Shown: piece after piece, positions 33,571 to 45,569 of the stretch
Layout: each line of letters starts with the position of its first letter
How positions within the stretch are numbered: the stretch's first letter is position 1
Source of the DNA: Hofstenia miamia
Lineage: Eukaryota; Xenacoelomorpha; Acoela
NCBI GenBank assembly: GCA_004352715.1
Contig: SCFE01000009.1
Location: forward strand, 1,134,715-1,198,714
Direction: 5' to 3'
Length of the DNA: 64,000 nt
The notes under the pieces: model-generated
What the model was told of the DNA's origin: nothing
Seen by the model: only the letters and a program-made list of their open reading frames with translations
Databases searched by the model: none
Made by a program: the position numbers and the translations under genes

Positions 33571-35088
33571 GAAACTAAGAAAATATAGGGCAAGAGCAAA
33601 GCAAGCAAGAGATAACATGAAGTTTGAGGCCCAAGAAGGACGATTCTACAAAGAACTAGATGCAGGAGAAAAGGCTACAGCTAGAGAAGACGAGGATGCA
33701 GTAAGGTTCTGACGGAATATATGGGGAAGTGCAGGACCAGAGATAGAGAGTGTGCAGATGCAGAAGGAAGTCAGGCAAGAAGAAGAAGTAATCACAACTG
33801 TAAAGCTGAAGGAGGCTCTAAAGAAGATGAAGAATTGAAAGGCGCCAGGCAGAAATGAGGTACATGGGTATTGGCAGAAGAAGTTCACAAGTGTTCGTGA
33901 GAGACTAGCAGTAGCGTTGAAGGAGTGTGTGGTGAGTAGGTGCCCAGAGTGGATGGTAGTGGGAAGGACATTTCTGATACAGAAGGACCCTAAGAAAGGT
34001 TGTGAGGCAAGCAACTTCAGGCCAATAACATGTCTGCCAACAACTTGGAAATTACTAACTTCTGTGATTTCAAGTAGGCTGGCATGTTACTGAGAACAGA
34101 ACAGGTTGATACCAGAGGAGCAGAAGGGATGTAGGACAAAGACGAGAGGATGCAAAGATCAGTTGTTAATAGACCAGGCAGTAGTGGAAAATTGTAGAAG
34201 AAGGAAGACAAACTTAGCAATGGCATGGATAGACTACAGGAAGGCGTATGACAGCATATCACACAGGTGGGTATTAAGGACCCTAGAGGCCAATGGAGTT
34301 TCACGGAAATGGGTTGAGTTTCTAGAGAGGGAGATGGGAAAGTGGCAGACTGAGATAGACGGGCACAGGTTGAGGTTTAGGCGAGGCATATTCCAGGGAG
34401 ACAGCTTAGCACCGCTACTGTTTGTAGTTAGCTTAATCCCCATCACAGAAAAGTTAAAGGAGACAGGTATAAGTTGGAGAAGAATGGTAGAGCAGTGAGT
34501 CACCTGTGGTACATGGACGACCTGAAGATGTATGCTAGTTCAAGGAAGATGCTGCAGAAGCAAGTGGAGACATTGGAGAAGGCAAGCAGAGATTCAGGGT
34601 TGGAGTTTGGATTGGGAAAGTGTGCAGCAGTGACAATGACTAGAGGCAAGTGTGTGGATGGGGATAGCTTGAGGACAAGCAGTGGGGATAAGATTGAGGA
34701 AGTCAAAGAGGTGTACAAGTACTTAGGTGTGATAGAGTAACACAGAACAGATCACGAGGAAATGAAGATGAGGAAAGAATACAAGAGGAGAGTAAGGAAG
34801 GTACTACAGAAGTCAGCATTGAATGGGCAGAACAGCATAAAGGCAATTAATACGTGGGTGATACCAGTGTTGAGATATTCGGCAGGAATAGTTAGGTGGA
34901 ACAAGAATGAACTGAGGGAATTAGCCAGGGAGACAAGGAAGATACTAGCAGCAGAGAGAGCATTCAACCTAAATGGAAATGTGGATAGGTTGTACATGGC
35001 AAGGCATAAAGGAGGGAAAGGGCTGCTAAGTGTGGAGGAAACTGTAGAAGCAGAAGAACTAGGGCTAAAGAAATATGTAGAAGAGTAA
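33571..35088 (+). pseudogene. Reverse transcriptase region of the Dong/R4-like element
   Basis: The RT is spread over shifted frames. 33880-34090 contains FRPIT-type fingers text after KDPKKG. 34106-34498 has EEQKG, DQLLID and [12 protein letters not shown] with the first catalytic Asp. It then has [15 protein letters not shown], motif B. 34474-34740 has HLWYMDDLKMYASS, the catalytic YMDD box, then FGLGKCA and YKYLGV. 34762-35088 is the thumb region, with AINTWVIPVLRYSAGI and GGKGLLSVEE. It would prime cDNA synthesis on nicked target DNA. At least three frame breaks and internal stops (for example at 34092 and 34738) show this copy is dead. Confidence 0.88.
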
Positions 35089-35211
35089 CCTAGAGGGTCC
35101 CTAGTAGAGGTCACTAAGGAGTTAAGGAAGATAAGAACTGAGAGTGAAGGAAAAAAGTTATACCAGAGTAGGATAGAATCAGAGAGACAAACAAGGTATA
35201 GGCAGAAGGCA

Positions 35212-36103
35212 ATGCATGGAGAATACTGGAGGGACACAGAAAAGTGTGATAGAGAAGAGAGCAACAAGTGGTTAAAGAAGGCAGGACTGAAGATAGAAAC
35301 AGAAGCACTAATAATGGGAGCACAGGAGCAAGCAATAAGAACAAACTGGGTGAAGAAGCATATCGACAGAAGAGTAGAAGTAAATGATAAGTGTAGGCTA
35401 TGTAAGAAAGAGGCAGAGACTGTAGATCATCTGTTAGCAGGATGTGAGAAGTTGGCCCAGAATAGTATAGGTTCAAGCATGACAAGGTGGGAAGAATGGT
35501 ACACTGGAGTTTGAGCAGGCAGCATGGGTTAGAAGCAGGAGACAAGTGGTATGAGCACAAGCCACAGGGCGTCATAGANNNNNNNNNNNNNNNNNNNNNN
35601 NNNNNNNNNNNNNNNNNNNNNNNNNNNNNNNNNNNNNNNNNNNNNNNNNNNNNNNNNNNNNNNNNNNNNNNNNNNNNNNNNNNNNNNNNNNNNNNNNNNN
35701 NNNNNNNNNNNNNNNNNGTATGAGCACAAGCCACAGGGCGTCATAGAAAATGAGAATGTCAAGATACTGTGGGACTTCAACATACAGACGAGAAAGTGAT
35801 AGAAGCACGTAGGCCAGACATAGTAGTGATAGACAAAGAGCAAAGATTGGGAACAGTGATAGACATAGCAGTACCAAAGGACAGAAATGTAGAAAGCAAG
35901 GAGAAAGAGAAGATAGACAAGTACAGAGAGTTGGCAGAGGAAATAGAAAGGCTGTGCAATTAAAGAAAGTTGAAGTAGTCCCGGTAGTAGTAGGCGCAAT
36001 AGGAGCAGTGAGTAAGAAGCATAAGCGATACTTGGAGGAGTTGGGAGTACCAAAGTGGGGAGGAGCAGTAGCACAGAAGGCAGCATTGTTAGGAACAGCT
36101 AGA
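35212..36103 (+). pseudogene. CCHC knuckle and restriction-like endonuclease of the element
   Basis: The frame at 35212-35514 ends with CRLCKKEAETVDHLLAGC, the C-x2-C-x7-H-x4-C knuckle that precedes the endonuclease in RLE LINEs. After a gap (35579-35717, with about 29 flanking bases repeated on both sides) the frame at 35769-35963 gives RRPDIVVID, then GTVIDIAVPKD, then KIDKYREL. This is the PD...D...K...KY arrangement of the restriction-like endonuclease that nicks the target site. The tail (35954-36103) reads VVVGAIGAVSKKHKRYLEEL, as expected after the nuclease. The 3' untranslated end is lost at the N at 36106. Confidence 0.85.
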
Positions 36104-36106
36104 GTN

Positions 36107-37650
36107 GCGTACTCTTACAAAATGTGTTCAAATGCGCATTTAGAATACGCTTGAATTTCTCAGTGTTCTTCTGTAATAAATTGACCGAATAAAAGTGACT
36201 TTAAACCATTTTTAAAAGATTTGTAATAATTGAACGACCTAAGATTCCATGGGAATGAATTAAAAATTGTAGAACCAGCANNNNNNNNNNNNNNNNNNNN
36301 TGGGACTTCAACATACAGACGAGAAAGTGATAGAAGCACGTAGGCCAGACATAGTAATGGTAGACAAAGAGAAAAGATTGGGAACAGTGATAGACATAGC
36401 AGTNACGACCTAAGATTCCATGGGAATGAATTAAAAATTGTAGAACCAGCAAACGAAAGTGATCCTTTACCATAAGATGTTTTAATTTTTGAAATGCTTG
36501 GAGGCCATAAATCATTAGATCCGTGGTTATGAAATTCATGTTGGACAAAAGAGAGACGATTACGAATATAGCTATAGGATCCAAGTTGTGTATACTCTTA
36601 AAAACCATAATATTAACTTTATAAGTACCACGAAATTTAATCGGTAACTAAAGTTATTAAAGAAGGTGTAATATGATCTTTGCTTTTTAGACAGAAAATT
36701 ATGAGAGCACATGTCACTTCGTATTTGATAATTGGGTAGAGAATAAAGAATATTTTTATTAAAATCTAACCTACAAGAAATCATAGATTGAACAATTATC
36801 TTAGTAATTGATAATGAAGGAAATCTACACATTAATTTAATATTATATTACACAAATGATATCTACATTACTTGCATATAGATTTAATGTGCGTTTCTAA
36901 TTTGAGGGATTCGTCCATTAGACTTCCCATATTTTTAATGATTGGACTGTGTACTTTTTGAACCTTTGAATCGAGAATTATTTCTTCAGTAATCGTTTTT
37001 TAATTTTGCTTGTTCGAATAAGTATTACTTCCGTTTTTGATACATTCATTTGTAAGTAAAACTAGTTTAGATAATAATTAAAGGAATTTAGCCATTTCGA
37101 TGAATTTTTTGCAATATTAAAAAAATCTTGCTGATCTATTGTAAAAAAAATCTATAACATTGTAAATCTTCAGCATATAGGTGACATTGCCAAGAATTCT
37201 GTAAACATAATTCTGCTAGAAAATAATCGTAAATAGTTTATAAGATTTGACCAAGAATTGATCCTTGAGGAACACCAGCAGATATACGGAAAAATATCCC
37301 TTGAAATCCATTTATTATAACGATTTGATATTTTGAGTAAAATATGATCTAAACCAATCCAATGCATTTAATCTAATCCAATTCTGTGTAGGATTTTGAT
37401 TATAATGTCAAAAGCAGCAATTTGGTCAATAAGAATTAAAATTCCATATTTTCCATTGTAAAGGGCAAGACATCAAATATGTACATTGATTAATGCAGTT
37501 TCAACTGAAAATTGTTTTCTATATGCAGATTGAAATTCTGGTAGTAAATTAATATAATTATCTGATGCATGAAATTTTCCATATATCATTGTCATGCATA
37601 CCTTAAATTATATAAATTTAGTTCGATTTTGAACAAGACTGGAACAGAAA
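36107..37650 (-). pseudogene. L2/CR1/jockey-type LINE reverse transcriptase, decayed
   Basis: Read from 37650 downward there is, in shifting frames: EFQSAYRK and VETAL (fingers), ILIDQIAAFD (motif A, first catalytic Asp), ALDWFRSYF, GVPQGSILGQ (motif B), a degenerate A-E-D-L version of the usual ADD box, and the thumb region with SRLDFNKN-like text (36832-36572). There is a final SIHNLDP and WN-x-LP-like tail near 36300-36230. Many stops and frameshifts are present. The 36281-36404 interval is a misjoin: it holds a snippet of the neighbouring Dong/R4-like element between two copies of the same LINE bases. The element is tail-to-tail with the plus-strand retrotransposon. Confidence 0.82.
36281..36404. 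other. Misassembled patch: Dong/R4 fragment between duplicated LINE bases
   Basis: 20 N (36281-36300) are followed by a variant of 35770-35876 (36301-36403) and a single N at 36404. The bases before the patch (36234-36280) are repeated after it (36405-36450). The Dong/R4 piece differs by a few substitutions from 35770-35876, so it comes from another copy or haplotype. Confidence 0.9.
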
Positions 37651-38859
37651 GTAACTAAAATAACTAGCAGTTATGAAATCGAAATTGCTTGGCTGAAGCC
37701 ATATTCAAAAGCATAACAAAATTCTACCACTTTAGCATTTTCAACAAAACCAATTATAGGTCTCGAATGGATCTGAACTATATTTTGCAATTTCTGCTTT
37801 CAATTAGCTTATTTGACAAACTACTAGTAGGGTTATTGGGATTATTCAATCCCCAGGGAGTTATTGTTCTCTGTCCCATTGGAGAAGGACCAAAAAAGAA
37901 AACCTTGCAAACACGCAGTTCAGAGTGTTGCTAATAATTTTTCGAATTTCATTGGATTAGGATGGGACTAAAAGAGACAGAAATCAGTAAGATTTCGGTC
38001 CCACGGAACCCTAATTACTAGCTCTAAGAGTTATGGAAAGATCTGGAAGTGAATGAAAGTATATTGAAATGTACTTAAAATAGTTTTTGAAACAGAATGG
38101 AAATGAAAGACAATCGCATTTCCATATGCAAACCTCATTGACATGTGCCGGAGCCTAAGGTTTCGTGGACCGAGCTTGATTTACTTCTAAGTTGTCAGTC
38201 CATGTTTATCACTGTGACAGGCCTAAAGATACAGTTGCATGAAAGTTACCCACACTCGCTATGATGCAATTTTCAATAAGCAATTAAATCTAAAAATTAA
38301 CAAACGAAAAAAATTTTGTTTTTGTATTACCTATAATTTATTCTTTTAACATGAAACAGAAAATCGCATTTGCTTAGCTTTATTACATAAGCGCTTAAGG
38401 ATGAAAAAGTAAAACGTATCTACCTGCACATGTCTTTTAAAACAGTTGCAATTCAAGCCTTTGAAAATTGACATATAAATATTATTTATTGCTTTGGTTA
38501 ATGCATGTAATTCATGACGTACACCTTGAGTAAATTATATGCATCAGTATAGGCGTAGAAAGAGTTTTCTATGAGGGCGGCTATTTTGGGCAGGAAAAAG
38601 TTGGGTTTAAATTCATATATTTCACTATTAATGTTAAAAAATTATTATGATTAAAAGTTAAAACACAATGAAAATTGCAATTATTTCACAAATATATTCC
38701 ATTGAACTAATATAGAATAATATACTAAGGATATTTTTTGAAAAATATTTCCTGAAAAATGCATCTTGCCAACTTAGTTTTTAATATTTTTTAAAACTTT
38801 TTTAAATCGAACACAATCAATGCATTAAACTTAACAATGAACATTTCAAAATGTAACCT
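37651..38859. other. AT-rich spacer; possible hAT-like end near 38040-38141
   Basis: No coding text. The inverted match to 32396-32415 lies at about 38116-38141. The 81-codon frame at 37689-37934 is not convincing. Confidence 0.4.
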
Positions 38860-39790
38860 TTTGCGTAGGGCAGGGGAATATTCACTTCAAAAAAATATTA
38901 GAATTATCTCAAGCAAATTTCTGGTAGTTACCTCAAGGGTGCTCTTGCTTCCAAAATTAATGACATGTTCCTCAGATGAGGAAATATCACTGATTAAACA
39001 TTTTAAACTTAGCTGAGTGCAGCTTCAGCTGCACATGGAGAGCCTAATCACTCCAGAAGTACAGATCTTAGTATTATCTCAAAAATATAATGACCACTCG
39101 CAAAGTGTGGCAAATATTTTCACAAAAATTGCTCAAGAAGTACACAAGCTTCACCAAACGTCCAGTAGTGAGATTCTTTCATGTCAAAGCACATAGCAGG
39201 AACAGAATCTATGGGTCATTCGAATAATGTGTTGCATGCAGCTTTAGGCATGGCTTCCCCCTACCATTTTGAACATTTGGAGCCCAAGAATTATATCAAT
39301 TTTCTTTTTCAGTGATATCTGTGAGGAGTTTCTCATCCCAATAAATAGCTAAACATGCTGGGGGTGAGGTTTTTTACTTGATTTTGAAAAAATTTTCTAT
39401 GTATTTCTATTTAACTGAATAGTAGACCTCTTCTACGCTGTTCCAAAAGCCCTGAATGTCTCAAGGAGGATCGAAGTTGCAGCGTGGTCACCTACAATTG
39501 TGCGCTTAACTGCACACTTTCCTCTATCTCTAGAAAAAGCTTATCTTCATCATTTATGCAGTTCATCGATTAGAAATGGACAGTATCAAAAACTTGCGGA
39601 AAATTCTCTAAGAAAATTTTTTATTAGCCTGCTTGTTTGGAGTCTGTCGATTTCTGTTTTTTAAGTTTTCTCCATTCGATAAACACATTCTCCAACATCT
39701 TGATGGAGTTTTGGCATTGATTAGCCGGGATTTCAGCATGGTACAAAAATTTGTATCTGCATCTTCTTAAAAACAGAAGTTGGCGTCAAT
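38860..39790 (-). pseudogene. Relic of an uncharacterised transposase-like family (WDGK/FDTT/CRHH type)
   Basis: On the minus strand, in several frames, the order of motifs matches a protein family I recall from many invertebrate genomes but which has no accepted name that I know. There is a basic helical start (WRKLKKQK), an NDEDKLFLEIE-like segment, a YWDEKLLTD segment (WDGKLL in intact members), then NGRGK, then TTGR followed by a helix with eroded CRHH-like residues. The invariant Asp in WDxK and the FDT box suggest an RNase H-like fold. Stops and frameshifts are dense, so this is an old copy. The assignment is from memory of the motif order, not from a search. Confidence 0.45.
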
Positions 39791-41782
39791 CAAATTTATA
39801 TTTTACAAGTTTCTGATAATCCAAGAAGAAACTAAATGCTTGCCCTCCAGAGGGAAATTCAAATTTTCGGATTTTCTCAATTCAGGATTTATTAAAAACA
39901 AAAAAAACTATTTTCTACATATTAATATTGTGAGTACATATTAGATCTATTAAGCAAAATGTTTATTTAAATGTAAAATACATGTACATTGCATATTCAA
40001 TCAATTAATTCTCAGATATACATGTAATAATTTGGATATTTCTACTGCTGCATTCTGGTTGAACACAAAGTCAATCTTAATCTATAAATCTATATCATCA
40101 TTATATACATAAGCATCAACATATTTGCTCTCAATTACAATTCACAGCTATTTAGTGTTATGGGCTGACTACACTTGGAAAAACTAGTGTCCCTCAAATC
40201 TGAGGTCTATCGCCTAATAATAATTTCCTTTATTAACCAAAGCAGAAGATATCAATAATACCTCAAAATCTTTTATAAAAACTAAAGAACATATTTTTTA
40301 TTAAATAGAAGTACTTAAACGTTTTATTTGCAAAATGTAAAATATAAGGGCCACCCTAATGCGCACTTTTTGTTTCTGCGTAATGCAAATATTAATTTAC
40401 ATGGTAATTGCAATCAAAATTTAAGAGTGCTATTGTGTAAAGATTCAAAAATTTCTGTCACTAGGACGGAAATATTTACATGCATTTATGTTGATAAATG
40501 ACCCAGTGATTCTAATGGGTCATGGGTCAAATGGGCGAGGGTATATTTTTCAGATTTGTCAAATGGGTTTAATAGGTAAACGTTTTGTTAAGACAGCAAC
40601 ACTTTGACAAGTTATTGCTCATAAATCATACATTAAGCTCATTTCACTATTTTGTAATTACATTGTTTTGGTGCTTTTACTGTTAATAATTGAATTAATC
40701 CATGTTTCCACATAAGCATAAAAGCAGAATGTATAAAGCCCCACGATCAATCAAATTGCCTATTGCTTCGAGAGGAATGTCCAGCAAAACCACTTCTTTG
40801 TAAAAAGCCTAGGCCTATTCGACGGCACAATTACCCTTGCCAAAAAAAACAAGCATGGTTTTAAGCGAATAAATAGCAATTATATCAAGCGGAAAGTAAA
40901 TTTTCGCTGAGCTGTGTGTAATAAGTTCGTAAATCCCATCATGTTCAAAACCTCAGAGCAAATCAATGAAAGTTGGGCTTTACGGCACATTTTCTGACAA
41001 CAAGTTTAACTGTAAGAAGTGCACAAAACTAAGCCTATTGTGAGATATTCCTTAAAACTCTCATAAAGAAGATGTCTAAGGAAGACACCAATAAGATCAA
41101 GGAAAACCTGAAAATTCTGGTTGGATATATATTCACTTCGTGCATAATCCGAGACTGCTTGAGCCACTTTTGAATTAATCAAAATTGGTGCAAAGCAGGG
41201 TCACTTCAAAGCAAAGATTCTTCTTTTGAGATGTCAAGTTTTTATGTAAATTTCATAATACAGTTTTGAAGCATGCTCCACTTACTATGATCTTCCATGG
41301 AAGCAAAGAGTTGAACATCGATCAGACCGGCTTGATTGTTTATTCTTACCTATAGATTGTATTTTTCCATTTATTTAAAAAATTAATAACTATTAAAAAT
41401 TAAATATTTTAGAAAAAATATGCATTCGAAAATTTAGGTGTACACGCGCATTTGATGAAATACAGTTAAATTTTGAAACAAATTTCAAAAACATGAAATA
41501 TATAGTGCAATTCCACCATTATTTTTTAGAATTTTATTAGACACATATGGTTCGCTAATTAAGTTCCCTAATAAAGTTAGTTAACTTAAAAGCAACCAAA
41601 GGAAAGGGGAAATGAATTTTAAAATGAATGATTTGGAAATAATGACGTTAAAATGAGGGTGTACTTAGTATTATCACGTGTAAAAAAATCGAAAATCAGA
41701 AAAGAAAAAAGGAAATTGGAAAACTGATACTGATACAAAATATTAAAGTTTTTCAGCAAAATATAGCGATAATCCAAACATG
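39791..41782. other. AT-rich non-coding DNA
   Basis: Nothing recognised on either strand: short frames only, no repeat structure beyond A/T runs. Confidence 0.55.

Positions 41783-41808
<26 letters not shown>
41783..41808. repeat. (AT)n microsatellite
   Basis: About 26 bases of alternating AT. Confidence 0.95.
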
Positions 41809-41813
<5 letters not shown>

Positions 41814-41899
41814 AGACATTTTTCAATAAAGTACTAAATGGATTATAAAAAATAGATCATACTGAATTTGTTAGTGTAAAAAATACTTCATCAAGAGAA

Positions 41900-42140
41900 A
41901 AACGTAATATGTTCAAAAATCCTAGATGCAAATTGGTTGCATTTCATAGCAACTATTGGGATCGTATTACTTACTTGAGTAACTACGTATCAATGAATTC
42001 TAATATCAACATTTATGATCGTCCTAGCATTGTAAAGAAACAACTTCGTATATTTTTTGAAGAATATGTTATTAATCATTTTGAGTTGAATAATACTTGC
42101 TCATGATTTCTATCTTGCAATTGCACCAATTGTAGAGAAG
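41900..42140 (+). pseudogene. C-terminal end of a LINE ORF2-like protein
   Basis: The 65-codon frame at 41909-42106 has the layout of the last part of CR1/L2-like LINE proteins: a WDRITYLSNYV segment where others have 'W-N-x-L-P', an Ile-Val-Lys-Lys-Gln helix, then FEEYV and a FELNNTCS tail. After the stop, reading on in the same frame gives a C-x-C-x2-C cluster typical of these termini. No upstream RT is visible because AT-rich DNA and a microsatellite precede it. Confidence 0.5.
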
Positions 42141-42250
42141 TAAGATCATTTTATAAATAGAAATAATGTGATATTTGTAAAATATTTTTTTAATTTCTAA
42201 AATTTTGTTTTCTTTGTAAATTAAGTTTATAAGCGAATTGAAGTCATTTA

Positions 42251-42251
<1 letters not shown>

Positions 42252-42282
<31 letters not shown>

Positions 42283-42635
42283 NNNNNNNNNNNNNNNNNN
42301 NNNNNNNNNNNNNNNNNNNNNNNNNNNNNNNNNNNNNNNNNNNNNNNNNNNNNNNNNNNNNNNNNNNNNNNNNNNNNNNNNNNNNNNNNNNNNNNNNNNN
42401 NNNNNNNNNNNNNNNNNNNNNNNNNNNNNNNNNNNNNNNNNNNNNNNNNNNNNNNNNNNNNNNNNNNNNNNNNNNNNNNNNNNNNNNNNNNNNNNNNNNN
42501 NNNNNNNNNNNNNNNNNNNNNNNNNNNNNNNNNNNNNNNNNNNNNNNNNNNNNNNNNNNNNNNNNNNNNNNNNNNNNNNNNNNNNNNNNNNNNNNNNNNN
42601 NNNNNNNNNNNNNNNNNNNNNNNNNNNNNNNNNNN
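42252..42635. other. (AT)n microsatellite and assembly gap
   Basis: Alternating AT at 42252-42282 runs into 353 N (42283-42635). The gap hides the left flank of the TTAA element that follows. Confidence 0.97.
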
Positions 42636-42639
42636 TTAA

Positions 42640-43519
42640 GGTAGAATTAGTGGCAGGATAGTGGTGAAAATTGACAAACTATACCATATCTCAAAATTTG
42701 CATGAGACAACTAATGAGCATTCCTCTAAACAATTCTGCTAAAATTGGATGCAGAAAAGGTATTATTTACTGGTAATAAAGCATTTTTCACAACCCCCCT
42801 ACTTGAAAAATGCTTAGCAACCAATATGTTTTTGCTTGGTTACGTGCCTATATTTTCATTATAAAATAATAATTTGACCATAGAAAGCGAATGAACTCAT
42901 TCAGTAAGCATTACAGAAAGGAAGTTACAAAGGGATTATTTGGGATAGCAGCTGACATTTCAACCAGACGATGTAAGAATTTTTCAGTTTTTGGCCGTTT
43001 TCTCAAAACTAATTTTTTCCACTAACCCATGTTTTTTGGTGCATGATTACTAAAAAACTAATACAGATATCATGTTGAAATTTGGTGTATGCATTAAGCA
43101 TGTATTTGTGCAGGTCCTGTACCAAAATAGAGTGGTTTCACTGAATACTTAAAGTTTTATGAAGTTCATGCATACATAATGAGGTTGTAATTTTGAATTC
43201 GATCTGACTTCAAAAGTCAAAATTTTATAAAAAATACAATTATCATAGCAGACCACTGATTTTGGTACATGCCCTAGAGCAGCTCATAAGCTATCAGCAT
43301 GCAAAATTTCATTACAATTGCTTAATATTTGTGGGTACAAGCTTGTACCAAAGTTATGTACCATTTCGGGAACTGTTCGGCCATCTTTGATGACCTAATT
43401 TGCATAATTTATGCAAAAAATTGCAAAAAATTTTTTAGTCTATCAGGATGCTATATGCCAAGTTACAATAGAATTGGTTGAAAAATAATGATTTTAGCCC
43501 CTTTACCACTAATTCTACC
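42640..43519. mobile_element. TTAA-flanked non-autonomous DNA transposon, 880 bp
   Basis: The left end is GGTAGAATTAGTGGCAGG and the reversed right end is GGTAGAATTAGTGGTAAA: a perfect 14-bp inverted repeat. TTAA stands directly outside both (42636-42639 and 43520-43523). TTAA duplication is characteristic of piggyBac and Kolobok superfamilies. The interior has no transposase frame. It holds several loosely similar sentences around TTTGGTGTATGCAT and TTTTGGTACATGCC, suggesting internal subrepeats. I cannot decide between the two superfamilies. Confidence 0.85.
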
Positions 43520-43523
43520 TTAA

Positions 43524-43989
43524 TGGAATTAGTAGCTGTATCTATGTTCTTTAAATATTCCGATTTAGTCAGAATGTGAAGTTTGCTGCGAGTTTCAATT
43601 TCTTTTAATCTTAAATTAAATTCTTTCAATAAATGACCGGAAAACTCTCTCTTTGTTATTGACGTAATTATATTTTAGTTTCAAATTATTTTCTTCACAT
43701 TTTGTACTTCATCTAATTTTCGCCAAAGTTGATATTGCAAACGCAGCAATTTCTATGCCGTCCGGTTTTTTGGCTGTTCAACCGTAGAAGTGACTAACTG
43801 AAACTGCTCTTTAATCAAAATAAACAATACAACAAAATATAATTTACTTATGTTAGTCATTTTAAATATTTTAATGTACTGGTTCTGAATTGTATCCTTA
43901 CACTAAACAGTTTTATTGTAACAATTCCAGAGGAATTCAAACAAAATGTATCTAAAAAAATCATAACGCAAGGTTTCAAAAAAGCTGTA

Positions 43990-44029
<40 letters not shown>

Positions 44030-45569
44030 TTTCTTTTTAAAAATTATGAATNTGATTTTCACATAGCTATCAAATGGAGTTCATTAACATGTCAATATTA
44101 ACTTTGTGATACAAGATATATTCAAGAAAGCTATGAAATTGTTCTAATAAAGAATGCTATTTGTCAATATATGTTCATGTCAAAGGCCATCAATTAATAA
44201 TCTACGTAATATAAACCTCATTTGGCGTCACTTGAAATTAAAAAGTGATAAAACTTATTTTATAAGTAAATTTTTTAGCTAATAACTTCAAAACTAAATA
44301 AATCGATAATATTTCACTTTATTCGTTGTGGACTTCTTCATGCTTCTCAGATATGTTGGAAGAAGGATCAGCCCCCCTCCAGTTAACCTTAGATATTAAA
44401 ACAAGACTTTGCGCATACCTGCACAGGAGCGCTATCCTATACCACATAGGCTTGCTAAAAAATGTTAGACCACCATAATTTTTGATGACTTCATCAAATT
44501 TCATATTTTGGTTAATTTTTGAAGTAATATTTAAATGTTGGTTTTACCGATGGAAATAATGGAATTCATTAGGATTCATTTCCAACTTATCAAATATAAT
44601 TTTTTGCCTTACTTTCCATACCTTTTTATCACTAACATTAATAATAACGTTTTGAGAAATTTAGAAATTTCTGACCTGCATGGTTGAAAAACAATAGCAT
44701 GCTTAAAGCGAAGAGGTATTTAGAAAGTTTTTATTAGGGTAATAGCCCCAAATAAAAGTTACAAAAAGTCGCCAAGTGTGATTAGGAAAGCTCCACAACT
44801 TTTTAAACCATTATTTGTTTGTAAAATCTTTTTAACCTTTTTAACGTTAAGTCGCTTTAGTAATGGCAATGACACCACCAAATCGTCATAATTGAAGAAA
44901 AGTAAAATGTTACTCAAGAAAACGCACGATTTAATTTTATTTTTGCTTTACTTTACTATGCTAAATTTTGATCGAAATTTTTGTTTATAACGCTGAAGGC
45001 ATTTAAAAGTAGACTTCAGGTGTTTAAATTACACGCTTTCTTTCCACTTCCGGCCTGTCAATCAACTGTATTACCACCAAATGTAGAGTGGATATTGACA
45101 TAAATACGCTCAATCAAAGATACTATTCATTTAATTTAAGTGAAATTAATTGGATACCATTTCCGCAAATAAATCTATTTAGCCATAGTCGAGTACTTAA
45201 ATACAACTCGATGCTGGATATTAGATATTAATACTCGATACTTGATCGAATGATTTGATTATTTCAACATTAGTGTGCATAGAAATCAGATTTCTAAATT
45301 CCCAAAATTCCGACCTCAATCTTAAGGTAAACACCCCAACCTAAGCCCAAAACAAAGTACATTTTCCAAATGAATTACAATAAAATAACATACCCAACAT
45401 TTGAGAAACTTAGTGAAGTAGTTTTTTCATAAATAGGTAATTGTGATGCAAAAATGCCTTATTAGTTTTCTGGAATATTCGAAGAAGCACTACAAATTAT
45501 GATCGCATGAATATACAAACCATTCCGACTTGGCTTATATATTTACAGAGAATTTTCAGATTATGCCAA
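43524..45569. other. AT-rich region with a microsatellite and one possible exon
   Basis: An (AT)n tract lies at 43997-44027 and a single N at 44052. A 61-codon minus-strand frame (44504-44319) begins with ATG (MKFDEVIKNYGGL) and includes a CAG|GTATGC donor-like site after about 28 codons. This could be a first exon but is unsupported by neighbours. Nothing else recognised. Confidence 0.3.

Larger units (their letters stand above)
32827..36105 (+). mobile_element. Dong/R4-like non-LTR retrotransposon with restriction-like endonuclease
   Basis: In order along the plus strand are a Myb-like domain with a long Lys/Glu-rich region, a reverse transcriptase with the F/YMDD box, a Cys-Cys-His-Cys knuckle, and a restriction-like endonuclease. 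This is the single-ORF plan of RLE-type LINEs (R2, R4, NeSL and relatives). The [11 protein letters not shown] and YMDDLK motifs and the (TAA)n at the 5' edge favour the Dong/R4 clade, which is inference. Base use is purine-rich and clearly GC-richer than the flanks. There is no ATG at the start of the first frame, so the copy is probably 5'-truncated. Several frameshifts and stops, a gap (35579-35717) and a terminal N make it inactive. The strand is set by the coding frames. Confidence 0.88.

Noticed and set aside
32961-35267. Minus-strand frames up to 215 codons rich in Leu, Ser and Phe opposite the retrotransposon
   Set aside because: Shadows of the purine-rich plus-strand coding sequence; the plus strand has all the RT and nuclease motifs.
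32396-38145. A single large hAT element spanning the two retrotransposons
   Set aside because: The inverted GCATATGGAAATG ends match only over about 15 bases and the outer octamers differ, so a common element is unproven.
44319-44504. Possible first exon resembling the start of an SLC22-type transporter (MKFDEV)
   Set aside because: Only a few residues agree and no following exon was found; kept only as a note in the region entry.
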